Assembly: GCF_013344685.1 (NCBI RefSeq)
Contig: NZ_CP050137.1
Span: 3,465,001 to 3,529,000 of the forward strand
Length of the DNA: 64,000 nucleotides
From: Sphingomonas sp. CL5.1
GTDB lineage: Bacteria > Pseudomonadota > Alphaproteobacteria > Sphingomonadales > Sphingomonadaceae
Direction of reading: 5' to 3'
The position numbers and the translations under genes were made by a program. Within the stretch, counting starts at the first letter, position 1. Each line of letters starts with the position of its first letter. This document shows positions 42,815 to 53,737 of this stretch, piece after piece. The notes under the pieces were generated by a model. It had not been told where the DNA came from and searched no databases. It saw only the letters and a program-made list of their open reading frames with translations.

Positions 42815-44254
42815 ATGAGCATGAAAGCGGAAAAGGTGCGCGTGGAATTCGAGCGGCCCGGCGTATCGGCATTCGACGATCCGCTGGCCCAGCTAGATGC
42901 GGTGGCGACGGCCGACTATATAAGACGCGGCGATCTCGACACGGCCGAGGTGATGGAAGCGACGATCGCGCGGGCGGAGCGCTTGCAACCGTCGCTCAAT
43001 TTCCTGGTCAGCACCGATTTCGATCGCGCGCGAAAGGCAGCGGCCGGCGCGAAACGTGCCGGCCCCTTTGCCGGCGTGCCGATGCTGGTGAAGGATCTGT
43101 CCGACGCCATCGGCTTCACGACCGGCCACGGCGCGCGGTTCGCGCAAGGCGGGCCGAAGGCGACGAGCCAGCTTCCGTTCGTCGACGCGATGGAGGTGGC
43201 CGGCTTCACATTGTTCGGCAAGAGCGGCGCACCCGAATTCGGCATGATGCCCACCACCGAGTCCAATGCGACCGGGCCGGCGCGCAACCCGTGGAACCCG
43301 GCCTTCTCGACCGGCGGATCGTCTGGCGGCGCGGCGGCGGCCGTGGCGGCGGGCGTGATTCCAGTCGCCCATGCGACCGATGGCGGCGGTTCGATCCGCA
43401 TCCCCGCTTCGTGCTGCGGTCTGTTCGGCCTCAAGCCGGCGCGGCAGCGGACCGTGCTGGCCGAAGTCCCCGACGAATCCCCTATCCAGATCGCGGTCGG
43501 GCTATGCGTGTCGCGAACGGTGCGCGATACCGCGACCTTCCTCGATGTCGTCGAGCGCAAAGGCAGCGATGCCATGCTGCCCCCGGTCGGGCTGGTGACG
43601 GCCCCACTCGGGCGTCGGCTCAAAGTGGGATTGCTGCTGACGGGATTCGGCGGTCAGATACCCCACCCCGAGGTCACGGCGGCGATCGAGCAAACGGCGG
43701 CGCTGGTCGAGACCCTGGGCCATGATGTCGAGCCGGCCGTCTGGCCCTTCGGACAGGAGTTCTTCACCGCCTTCATGAAGATGGCGGGATCGGGCCTGGC
43801 GCATACGGTCAGGGAGCTTGAAGAAAGCCTCGGGCGGACGCTCGATGAGCAATTGGTCGAACCCTATACGCTGGCGCTTGCCGAGCTGCATGGACGCGAT
43901 CCCGCAGCGGCTGCGGCGGCGATCGAGGACGTCGCGCGATACAGCCGGGTCTTCACCGAATGGCTGAACGGCTATGACGTCGTCCTCAGCCCCGTGCTGA
44001 GCGATCCGCCGACGCCGATCGGTCATTTCGCTCCGGGGCTGCCTTACGAGCTGATGCAGGAACGGCTCGATCGCTACATCGCCTTCACGCCGCCGCACAA
44101 TGCCGCCGGCGTGGCGAGCATGTCCGTGCCGCTCTCGCTGACTTCCGAGGGCCTGCCGGTGGGGAGCCAGTTCGCCGCCGGAGCGGGCGGCGAACGCCTC
44201 CTGCTGGAACTCGCCTATCAACTCGAGGAAGCAAGTCCCTGGACCTGCCGATGA
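42815..44254 (+). CDS. amidase (amidase-signature family)
   Basis: 479 residues. The Ser-cisSer-Lys machinery is in place: Lys93 in MLVKDLSD, GGSSGG at 167-172, and GGSIRIPAS at about 191-199 with the nucleophilic Ser193. FPx and GLKPARQRT fit the family. It hydrolyses a carboxamide or related C-N bond; some members act on aryl or cyclic substrates. It starts 38 bases after the receptor and overlaps the MFS gene by ATGA. No signal peptide, so it acts after the substrate has reached the cytoplasm. Confidence 0.9.
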   Translation: MSMKAEKVRVEFERPGVSAFDDPLAQLDAVATADYIRRGDLDTAEVMEATIARAERLQPSLNFLVSTDFDRARKAAAGAKRAGPFAGVPMLVKDLSDAIGFTTGHGARFAQGGPKATSQLPFVDAMEVAGFTLFGKSGAPEFGMMPTTESNATGPARNPWNPAFSTGGSSGGAAAAVAAGVIPVAHATDGGGSIRIPASCCGLFGLKPARQRTVLAEVPDESPIQIAVGLCVSRTVRDTATFLDVVERKGSDAMLPPVGLVTAPLGRRLKVGLLLTGFGGQIPHPEVTAAIEQTAALVETLGHDVEPAVWPFGQEFFTAFMKMAGSGLAHTVRELEESLGRTLDEQLVEPYTLALAELHGRDPAAAAAAIEDVARYSRVFTEWLNGYDVVLSPVLSDPPTPIGHFAPGLPYELMQERLDRYIAFTPPHNAAGVASMSVPLSLTSEGLPVGSQFAAGAGGERLLLELAYQLEEASPWTCR

Positions 44255-45525
44255 CGGAGGCGTGGTGCGAGGCGGCGCCCGCGCCCCGGGCCGAATGGCG
44301 CGACGGGTGGCGCGTCCTGCTCGCCTCGGTTCTCGGCATGGGCTCCGGGATCAGCATGTTCGTCGGCGTCATCGGCTTCTTCATGAAGCCGCTTCAGGCG
44401 GAGTTCGGCTGGGGGCGCGGCGAGCTGGCGCTCGTCGCCTTCGCGCCGCTGCTGACCTCGATGATGCTCCCGCTGTTCGGGATATTGGTCGATCGCTACG
44501 GCGTCGCGCGCTTCGTCGCGCTGGGAACGATGCTGTTCGCTTTGTCCTATGTCGTCCTGTCGGCCATGCCCGACGCGCTGTGGATCTATCTGGGTCTGAT
44601 TGCCTTCATCGGGTTGATCGCCGGCCCGCTGTCCAGCCCGCTGGTTTTCACCCGGCCGCTGATCGTCAGTTTCGAGCGGTGGCGCGGCACGGCGGTATCG
44701 ATCGGGATGAGCGGCGGATACGTGCTGTCGGTCGTGGTCTTCCCGATCCTCGCCGCGACGATCGCGGCATGGGGATGGCGCGCCGGCTTCCTGCTCCTCG
44801 CACCGCTGACGCTGGTGACCGGCGGAGTCGCCGCGTTCCTGCTCCGCGACGATGGCCGCCCCGCCACGACTGGCGCGATGGAAGCGGCGGAAGGCGCGAC
44901 CCTGCACGAAGCTATACGATCGCGGCCGTTCTGGCTGCTGCTCGCCGCGATTATCTTGGGCACGGTGTCCGCGGGCGGCATCGTCGGGCATCTGCAACCT
45001 TTGCTGTCCGACAAGGGCGTCGGCGCGGCCGAGGTCGGCCTCTATGCCTCATTTTTCTCCGCCAGCGTCATCGGCGGCCGGCTGGCGACGGGGGTGCTGC
45101 TCGACCGGCTGTGGCCGGGGCTCGTCGGCTGCGCGTCGCTGATCCTGCCGGTCGCGGGCCTGCTGATCCTCGCCATGCCGGCAAGCAGCGCGCCGGTCCT
45201 GATCGGGAGCATGGCCCTGCTCGGGTTCGGACAGGGGGCGGAGGGAAATCTCATCGGCTATTTCACCGCACGGCTGTTCGGGCACCGCGCCTTCGGCGTC
45301 ATCTACGGCGTGCTGGGGTTTGGCTACGGCGTAGCCTTCTCGATCGGCGGGGTCGCTTTCGGTTACAGCTTCGACCTGATCAACAGCTATTCCGCTGCGC
45401 TGCTGGTCAGCGGCGCGATGTCAGTCGCGGGCGCGTTCGCCATGCTCGGCACCGGGCGGCACGGCGATGCGCTTCCGGCGAGGCGTTCGGATGACCGCAT
45501 CGCCCATTCGGTCCACCGATGCTGA
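44251..45525 (+). CDS. MFS transporter
   Basis: 424 residues, about 12 membrane segments; the first begins at LLASVLGMGSGISMFVGVIG, the loop 2-3 motif is ILVDRYGVAR. The GPLSSPLVFTRPLIVSFERW-RGTAVSIGMSG region after helix 4-5 is characteristic of the oxalate/formate-like monocarboxylate branch. Start overlaps the amidase stop, so they are translationally coupled. It may carry the amidase substrate inward or its product outward. There is no close relation to the MFS protein at 2385. Confidence 0.88.
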   Translation: MTEAWCEAAPAPRAEWRDGWRVLLASVLGMGSGISMFVGVIGFFMKPLQAEFGWGRGELALVAFAPLLTSMMLPLFGILVDRYGVARFVALGTMLFALSYVVLSAMPDALWIYLGLIAFIGLIAGPLSSPLVFTRPLIVSFERWRGTAVSIGMSGGYVLSVVVFPILAATIAAWGWRAGFLLLAPLTLVTGGVAAFLLRDDGRPATTGAMEAAEGATLHEAIRSRPFWLLLAAIILGTVSAGGIVGHLQPLLSDKGVGAAEVGLYASFFSASVIGGRLATGVLLDRLWPGLVGCASLILPVAGLLILAMPASSAPVLIGSMALLGFGQGAEGNLIGYFTARLFGHRAFGVIYGVLGFGYGVAFSIGGVAFGYSFDLINSYSAALLVSGAMSVAGAFAMLGTGRHGDALPARRSDDRIAHSVHRC

Positions 45526-45575
45526 AAGATTCGAGGCAGCACAGCCGAAGGCATATGGCTTACTTATAATTGCCA

Positions 45576-45595
45576 AATTACACCTGATCGTAATT
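45576..45595. promoter_or_regulatory. inverted repeat with CACCTGATCGTAA before the BVMO gene
   Basis: AATTAC-ACCTGATC-GTAATT: perfect 6-base arms around 8 bases, in the 160-base gap before the Baeyer-Villiger gene. Shares CACCTRATCGTAA with 40374-40386. Centre is about 100 bases before the BVMO ATG. Confidence 0.45.
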
Positions 45596-45685
45596 CAAGC
45601 TCATGGGTCAGGCGGGGCCGGGACAGGCGAGCGGTCGGGAAATCGCCGGAAGGCATCGGCGCAACAATTCGGAGAGTGAAACGTC

Positions 45686-47506
45686 ATGGTCACGCAGAAG
45701 GATGCGATCGCCGCGGATTTCGATCTCGATGCGCTACGCGAGAAATACCGTCAGGAACGCGACAAGCGGATCCGTCCCGAAGGCAACGCGCAATATCTCG
45801 AGGTCGAAGGCGAGTTCAGCCACTATCTCGATGATCCCTATGACAATCCGGATTTCACGCGCGGGCCGAGGAACGACGAAATCGAAATCCTTGTCATCGG
45901 CGGCGGCTTCGGCGGGCTGATCGCGGCGTCGCGGCTGCGCCGTGCCGGATTCGAGGATATCCGGATCATCGAGAAGGCCGGCGATTTCGGTGGGACATGG
46001 TATTGGAATCGCTATCCCGGCATCCAGTGCGACACGGAATCCTATATCTACCTGCCGTTCCTTGAAGAGACCGGGTATATCCCGACCGAAAAATATATCC
46101 GCGGATCAGAAATCCGCGAACATGCCGAGCGGATTGCAAGGCATTTCGACCTTTATCGCGACGCCTGCTTCCGCACGATCGTCACGGAGATGCGCTGGTT
46201 GGAGGATGAGGGGAAATGGCTGATCGCCACAAACCGCGACGACCGCATGAAGGCCCGTTTTGTCCTGATGTCCAGCGGCCCGCTGAACCGGCCGAAATTG
46301 CCGGGCATTCCGGGAATCGACGGATTCAGCGGCCATATGTTTCACACCTCCCGGTGGGATTATGCCTATACGGGCGGCAATAGCGCCGGCGCTCTTGCGG
46401 GGCTGGCCGACAAAAGAGTCGCGATCATCGGCACAGGCGCCACCGCCATCCAGTGCGTGCCCTATGTCGCGCGGGACGCGAAGAGGTTGTTCGTGTTCCA
46501 GCGCACACCGTCATCGGTGGATGCTCGCGGCAATCGCCCGACAGACCCGGAGTGGGTGACATCGCTCCAGCCCGGCTGGCAGAAGATACGGATGGAGAAT
46601 TTCAACGCGCTCGTTTCGGGCGTGCCGCAAGATCAGGATCTGGTGAATGACGGCTGGACCGACATAATGCGGAACCTTGCCGGCATCACGCTCCGGCATG
46701 AGGCCGGGGCAACGGACCCCGAGACGCTCGCCGCCCTGACCGAACTCGCCGACTTTCGGAAGATGAACGAGATCCGCGCGCGGGTGGACGCCATCGTCTC
46801 GGACGAGCGGACGGCCGAAGCACTCAAGCCCTGGTATCGCCAATTCTGCAAGCGCCCGACGTTCAACGACGATTATCTCGCCGCTTTCAATCGTCCGAAC
46901 GTGTCGCTCATCGATACGTCGGGGCGTGGCGTGGAGCGGGTCAGCAAGGCGGGGCCGGTGGTCGATGGAATCGAATATCCCGTGGACTGCATCATTTTCG
47001 CGACGGGCTTCGAGATCGGCACGGCCTATACGCGGCGGGCCGGACTGGAAGTTCATGGGCGCAGCGGCAAGACGCTGACGAATCATTGGCAAGACGGCGT
47101 GAAAACGCTGCACGGCTTCTACAGCTATGGCTTCCCGAACTGCTTTCACCTCGGGATAACCCAAGGAACAATCACCACAAATTTCTGCCACATGCTTCTC
47201 GAACAGGCGGATCACGTCACCGCCGTGCTCGATCGCGCGCGCGCTCTCGGGGCGGATATCATTGAACCAACGGAAGCGGCAGAAGCCGAATGGGTGGAAA
47301 CGATCCGACAGACGAAGCTGCGAAACCTCGATTTCCTGGAAGCCTGCACCCCCGGCTATTATAACAACGAAGGGCACCCGGGCGACGGGAACGGCCCGAT
47401 CGACGAGCAATATGGCAGAGGATCGATCGCCTTTTTCGACCTCATCCATCAATGGCGGGCGGAAGGAAGCTTCCAGGGGCTCGGTTTTGGCGTGGCCGGT
47501 GCCTGA
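45686..47506 (+). CDS. Baeyer-Villiger monooxygenase (FAD, NADPH)
   Basis: 606 residues, longer than the 540-residue cyclohexanone type because of a 65-residue N-terminal extension (DFDLDALREKYRQERDKRIR) found in the larger-substrate branch. First FAD Rossmann motif GGGFGG at 72-77, BVMO fingerprint FSGHMFHTSRW at 214-224 (F-x-G-x3-H-x3-W), NADP Rossmann GTGATA at 249-254, a TGF motif near 440. It converts a ketone to an ester or lactone. The extension and the cluster suggest a bulky or cyclic ketone. The upstream amidase and hydrolase would process the lactone or ester. Confidence 0.93.
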   Translation: MVTQKDAIAADFDLDALREKYRQERDKRIRPEGNAQYLEVEGEFSHYLDDPYDNPDFTRGPRNDEIEILVIGGGFGGLIAASRLRRAGFEDIRIIEKAGDFGGTWYWNRYPGIQCDTESYIYLPFLEETGYIPTEKYIRGSEIREHAERIARHFDLYRDACFRTIVTEMRWLEDEGKWLIATNRDDRMKARFVLMSSGPLNRPKLPGIPGIDGFSGHMFHTSRWDYAYTGGNSAGALAGLADKRVAIIGTGATAIQCVPYVARDAKRLFVFQRTPSSVDARGNRPTDPEWVTSLQPGWQKIRMENFNALVSGVPQDQDLVNDGWTDIMRNLAGITLRHEAGATDPETLAALTELADFRKMNEIRARVDAIVSDERTAEALKPWYRQFCKRPTFNDDYLAAFNRPNVSLIDTSGRGVERVSKAGPVVDGIEYPVDCIIFATGFEIGTAYTRRAGLEVHGRSGKTLTNHWQDGVKTLHGFYSYGFPNCFHLGITQGTITTNFCHMLLEQADHVTAVLDRARALGADIIEPTEAAEAEWVETIRQTKLRNLDFLEACTPGYYNNEGHPGDGNGPIDEQYGRGSIAFFDLIHQWRAEGSFQGLGFGVAGA

Positions 47507-47551
47507 CGCTGCCGTCCGACGGGCCTGCCCTTTTCACGGAAATTACCTGCG

Positions 47552-47574
47552 GTTACCAAGCTGCGCCTGGTAAC
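47552..47574. promoter_or_regulatory. inverted repeat before the double-TetR gene
   Basis: GTTACCA and TGGTAAC are perfect 7-base arms with a 9-base spacer, 15-37 bases before the TTG start at 47589. TetR-type autoregulation is the likely meaning. Confidence 0.45.
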
Positions 47575-47588
47575 GGGGGAAATCTGTC

Positions 47589-48830
47589 TTGGCCCAAAAA
47601 AAGCGAAGCGACGGCAATCGTCTTGGGTGGGAGACGCTCGTCGTCGTCGCCTCGAAGCATCTCAACACGATGGGCGTTTCCGTCGAATGGTTCTCGGAAA
47701 TCGCCAGGGACCTGCGCGTCACCAGACCGGCGCTTTATTCCTATGTCAGCGATCGCGACGACCTGCTCTTCAAATGCTACAAGAGATCGTGCGACGTCCT
47801 TGTCGATACGTTAGACGCCGCCGCTGCCGCGACCGACGATCCTCTCCGGATACTCGACAACTTCCTGACGGCCGCCATCTCAGGCGCGCAGCGGGAAGTC
47901 GCGGCGCTGAGCGAAATCGATGTCCTTCCGCAAGAGAGGCAGGCGATCATCCGGTCGCAGCATGAAGCCCTGGTCACCGCCGTCGCCGTGATCGTCCGGC
48001 GCGGCATCGACAGCGGGCAGTTTCGCGCAGTCGATCCGCAGATCGTCGCGCTGTCGATCATCGGCATGATCACCTATGCCCCGCTGGCGCGCCGTTGGTT
48101 GCTGCAAAGCGCCCACCCGCAGCAGGCCAATGGTGCGAGGGAGCTCCTGTTCCACGGGTTGGCGGCTTCTCCGGAACCCGATCTGAGCCAACCCTTTCCG
48201 TCGCTGAATACCGGCCCGGCAAGGATCGACCTGTTCGATCGCGCGGCGCTGGAGGAGGCTCGCCGGGAAACGATCCTCGTAGCCGCCTCGCTGCTGTTCA
48301 ACCGCCGCGGCGTTGGCGGGACGCGTGTCGACGACGTAGCGGCCGCGCTCGGGATCAGCAAGCGCACCATCTATCATTATGTGGGGCAGAAGGACGCGCT
48401 GCTGGATGCCTGTATCGAGCGGGCCTATAAATTCTATTTCTCCGGCCTGTATATGGCGCAGCGCTCGCCGGGCTCGCGCCTCACCGCTATCTACGGCGTG
48501 ATGAAGGAGATGATCCTGGCGATGAGCGACCCCGACATGGCGATGCTGCTTCCCTATGTCGGCTTCGGTCAGTTGAGCGCCAAGGAACGCCGCAGTGTCA
48601 ACATCCATGCGCAGGAACTGACCGAAGGGTATCGGACGATGCTGGAGAAGGGGCAAAGGGAAGGAAGCATGAGGAATTTCGCGCCCTACGATATCTTATC
48701 AGCTTCACTGCCCGGCATCTTTACATGGGTCGTGAACGACCCGGCGCCGTTCAATCGGGATCGGAGTTATATCGTTGAGGAGATCGCCAGCATCATCGTT
48801 CGCGGAATTATAGTCCGTCAGTCTCGCTGA
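47589..48830 (+). CDS. tandem (double) TetR-family regulator
   Basis: 413 residues from TTG 47589 with GGGGGAAA 6 bases upstream. It holds two complete TetR-type modules in one chain: the first HTH at about 35-60 (WFSEIARDLRVTRPALYSYV), the second at about 240-265 (RVDDVAAALGISKRTIYHYV), each followed by a helical domain. Usual TetR proteins are 190-220 residues and act as dimers; this one is a fused pseudo-dimer, or a monomer with unequal halves. Likely controls the BVMO/receptor cluster and itself. An inverted repeat lies right in front of it. Confidence 0.88.
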   Translation: MAQKKRSDGNRLGWETLVVVASKHLNTMGVSVEWFSEIARDLRVTRPALYSYVSDRDDLLFKCYKRSCDVLVDTLDAAAAATDDPLRILDNFLTAAISGAQREVAALSEIDVLPQERQAIIRSQHEALVTAVAVIVRRGIDSGQFRAVDPQIVALSIIGMITYAPLARRWLLQSAHPQQANGARELLFHGLAASPEPDLSQPFPSLNTGPARIDLFDRAALEEARRETILVAASLLFNRRGVGGTRVDDVAAALGISKRTIYHYVGQKDALLDACIERAYKFYFSGLYMAQRSPGSRLTAIYGVMKEMILAMSDPDMAMLLPYVGFGQLSAKERRSVNIHAQELTEGYRTMLEKGQREGSMRNFAPYDILSASLPGIFTWVVNDPAPFNRDRSYIVEEIASIIVRGIIVRQSR

Positions 48831-49338
48831 TTTTTGTCAGTAACGAATTATTTAATCGCGTTGCAAGTCATTATCTGCCATTTATGCCAATCCCCTATGA
48901 ACTGCGAGCCTTCACAATATCTCGATTGGCTTCTACTAAACCAAACCCACTTGAAAGTTCGGTTCCCGCTACAAATTCTGATGATCTCCGATGAGTCTAT
49001 CTCAAATATGACAATCCCGAATGCTGCAGCACGATCCGTTCCGTACGAGAAGGGATCAAGCTTCTTTGTTCAACGCGCTAGAGAAGCTTTATAGGCTGGC
49101 CAGCTTGGCAATAGGCTATGCGTTGGGGCCGGCCACGCCGATCACCGTTCTTGCAAAAAATATCGGCGCGCCAAAATACGGATAAATAAATTATTAACAT
49201 TATATAATTATTATCGTATGTTATACAAAGACTCAGAGATCATGACTCATGTGGCTTACCAGCCGTGATGTAGTCTGATCCAACATGGATTTGTTGCATA
49301 ACGTAACCGCAGTATGACGGTGGTATTATTGACGAATA
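48831..49338. other. AT-rich gene-free stretch
   Basis: About 500 bases after the double-TetR gene have unusually low GC for the window, with an 86-codon open frame at 48834-49094 that shows no domain, no ribosome site and poor codon use. 49180-49240 is nearly all A/T. The stretch may be imported or decayed DNA; I see no supported gene, RNA or repeat in it. Confidence 0.5.
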
Positions 49339-49520
49339 TTATGCGGCGCGGATTGTGGTTGGAGTTCCGATTTGCGAGAATCGATTGAGGATTGCAGCAC
49401 GGACTTTGAGTTCTGCAATCTGACGATCGAAGGTACGAGATGCGACGCGCTGTCCGAGCAGCTTGAAGCAGTGCATTTTGGTCTTGGCGAGGCTGCGGCG
49501 CTGATAGCCACTCCAATTCT
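49283..49520 (-). mobile_element. IS5-family transposase remnant
   Basis: On the minus strand the frame ending at a TAA at 49339 reads the C-terminal 58 residues of an IS5-family transposase (WSGYQRRSLAKTKMHCFKLL, then GQRVASRTFDRQIAELKVRA). The frame is lost beyond 49515, so only the tail of the element is left. The sequence GATTTGTTGCATAA near 49291-49304 resembles the terminal repeat of such elements. Start of the remnant is approximate. Confidence 0.75.
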
Positions 49521-49679
49521 CCAGTCGCGCTGTCGTCCGACTGGCTTGTGCCGAAACACAGGCTGATCGAGTGACTCAATCTCGAATGGACACGAGCCAG
49601 GGCGATTACGCAGTAAAAAGAGCGGCCCGCAACCGACCTCTTATCCCGCTACAAGCCATTGCTTTCCTAAGGAAAATGT

Positions 49680-49724
49680 CGCGCCCGGAACGATTCGAAC
49701 GTCCGACCCTCAGATTCGTAGTCT
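49680..49724 (-). pseudogene. tRNA-Arg(ACG) 3' fragment, possible att site
   Basis: On the minus strand AGA-CTACGAA-TCTGA (anticodon loop with ACG) continues through GGACG-TTCGAAT-CGTTC (T arm) to CGGGCGC and a discriminator G, the 3' half of an alphaproteobacterial tRNA-Arg. The 5' anticodon stem has an extra A, no matching acceptor strand or D arm precedes it, and ACA replaces CCA. It therefore is not a functional tRNA but looks like a target-site copy left by an integrative element. Confidence 0.6.
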
Positions 49725-49864
49725 TGAAATCTGCCGTTCGTCCACTTCGCGGGCATGCGCTCGTGAACGACTGACGTTGGAGATTTGGCTGCCGTTCCCG
49801 ACGATCAGCGCGAATGGCAGATTTCGCCCAAAGGGGACATCCGATTGCACGATTACCAGCGACG

Positions 49865-50152
49865 TCAGGCGAGCCCGAGCAACCAGTTGGCCAACGACAC
49901 CGGGCGGATCGTCGCTCCGGGCATATGCTCGCTGAGTTCGCGCCGATTGGCTATCAGCCATGCAAGGCAATCGGCGCGGCTTTCGAACAGCGCGAAACGC
50001 GCCCGCGACGGCACCTTCCCTTCTCCATCGACGAGGAACCGGGCATGGGGGCGGCAGCCCGGGGCGGCGATCCAGTCACGGCTCGGGGCCTCCACCGCGG
50101 CCGCCCAATACGGCCTGCGGGGATCGAGCGAATCCACCTGACTTCGATCCAT
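49865..50152 (-). CDS. orphan 95-aa protein
   Basis: 95 residues from ATG 50152 with GGAGAGG 8 bases upstream; an in-frame ATG at 50185 has no such site. Family not recognised: soluble, slightly basic, with a MDRSQVDSLDPRRPYWAAAV start and a WLIANRRELSEHMPGATIRP stretch; no cysteine cluster, signal or membrane segment. It is 92 bases past the katG hairpin terminator on the same strand and may be read at a low level with it. A role in oxidative stress would be a guess. Confidence 0.55.
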   Translation of the reverse strand: MDRSQVDSLDPRRPYWAAAVEAPSRDWIAAPGCRPHARFLVDGEGKVPSRARFALFESRADCLAWLIANRRELSEHMPGATIRPVSLANWLLGLA

Positions 50153-50243
50153 CGAACATCCTCTCCACGGTCGATCGATCCGCAATGCCTCTCATGACGG
50201 GGCGGTGTCGGAAGCGATCGGGAACGATCCGTCTCCGGGATCA

Positions 50244-50282
50244 GGCGCGCCGCGACCGGGAAGTGCCCGGCTGCGGCGCGCC
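50244..50282 (-). terminator. katG terminator hairpin
   Basis: GGCGCGCCGC and GCGGCGCGCC form a perfect 10-bp outer stem, with an inner CCGGG/CCCGG stem around AAGTG, starting 7 bases beyond the katG stop at 50290. Two nested stems make it strong although no T-run is present. Confidence 0.65.
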
Positions 50283-50289
50283 GGTCCCG

Positions 50290-52871
<2,582 letters not shown>

Positions 52872-52902
52872 TGGTGGGCGCGCAGGGATTGAACCTGTGA
52901 CC
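52872..52902 (-). pseudogene. tRNA-Val(GAC)-like 3' fragment with CCA
   Basis: Minus strand GGTCACAGGTTCAATCCCTG-CGCGCCCACCA is the T arm, acceptor 3' strand and CCA end of an alphaproteobacterial tRNA-Val, with one base missing between CCCTG and CGCG. The 5' two thirds are replaced by IS5 transposase sequence from 52903. It is the kind of scar left at tRNA-targeting integration sites or by IS insertion. Confidence 0.6.
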
Positions 52903-53326
52903 AAGGGGCGCTCGAGCCAGGGGATCGGCCGCTCGCGTGGCGGCTGGACGACAAAGATCCACGCACTCGCCGACGTTATCGGACGCCCGTATGCGCTACG
53001 CCAGGCAACGTCAGCGATGTCAGCACGGCGCCCGCGCTCCTCGAACGGGCTGGGCCTATGCGATACCTGCTCGGCGACGAGGGCTATGATGCCGACCGGC
53101 TCCGGCGCTCGCTACGCGACACGGGCACCATCCCGGTTATCCCCGGCCGGCGCATCCGCTACGACAAGGATCGCTATCGCGGCCGTCACCTCATCGAAAA
53201 CACCTTCTGCCGCTTGAAGGATTTCCGCCGCGTTGCCACTCGCTACGATAAACTCGCCGCCAACTTCCTCTCAGGCGTCGCTCTCGCCACCGCCATCGCC
53301 TTCTGACTGTGAATGAGTCTCAGCCC
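52903..53326 (+). mobile_element. IS5-family (IS427-type) transposase, truncated
   Basis: From 52903 the plus strand reads KGRSSQGIGRSRGGWTTKIH, ALADVIGRPYALR, then after a loss of a few bases near 52995 a second frame MRYLLGDEGYDADRLRRSLR to YDKLAANFLSGVALATAIAF, stop at 53306. DDE-fold motifs are present but the N-terminal ORF is gone and the frame is broken. The right end TGAATGAGTCTCAGCCC is followed by TAG, matching IS427-type ends. Confidence 0.8.
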
Positions 53327-53737
53327 TAGAATGAAATTGGACAAGCTCCGTCGCCAACACACCGCGAATGGCGGAAACGGCTAGAAGACGCCCCTGCCCT
53401 CATCGGTCGACGCAAGCGAGGCGAGAACCTGACTAAGGTTAGGGCGATCTCTACCATCAACCGCGACATCGTTCCGTTTCGAGTGGCCTTGGGGCGCGTC
53501 CTGGCTCTTGGCACGCCCAACACAGAAGCGGCATGACAGGAGGCGCTTATTAGGCGCCAATCGGCGTCGCGACCTCTACCTCGAGCGTAGCGAGCGAAGG
53601 AAGCTACTCGACGCAGCGGACGAGGAGTGAGCCCCTTTCTTCATCTGCGATTAAATCGAATTCAACCAGCTTCACCCCGGCGCTCACCGCGAAGGCCGCC
53701 GGCTACGGGGCCGGCGCGCGGTGGATGGAACGCGCCC
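53327..53737. other. gene-free region with an unknown remnant
   Basis: A 58-codon frame with no start (53360-53536, RKRLEDAPALIGRRKRGENL, VRAISTINRDIVPF) is probably a piece of a mobile-element or phage protein I cannot name. The rest down to 53737 shows nothing. Confidence 0.35.

Noticed and set aside
48834..49094. 86-codon open frame
   Set aside because: No ribosome site, no domain, AT-rich with atypical codon use.
49681..49755. Complete tRNA, perhaps tRNA-Sec or tRNA-Ser
   Set aside because: CAGATT/AATCTG can pair but leaves an 11-base loop, and the acceptor strands do not match over 7 bp; a tRNA-Arg 3' fragment explains it better.
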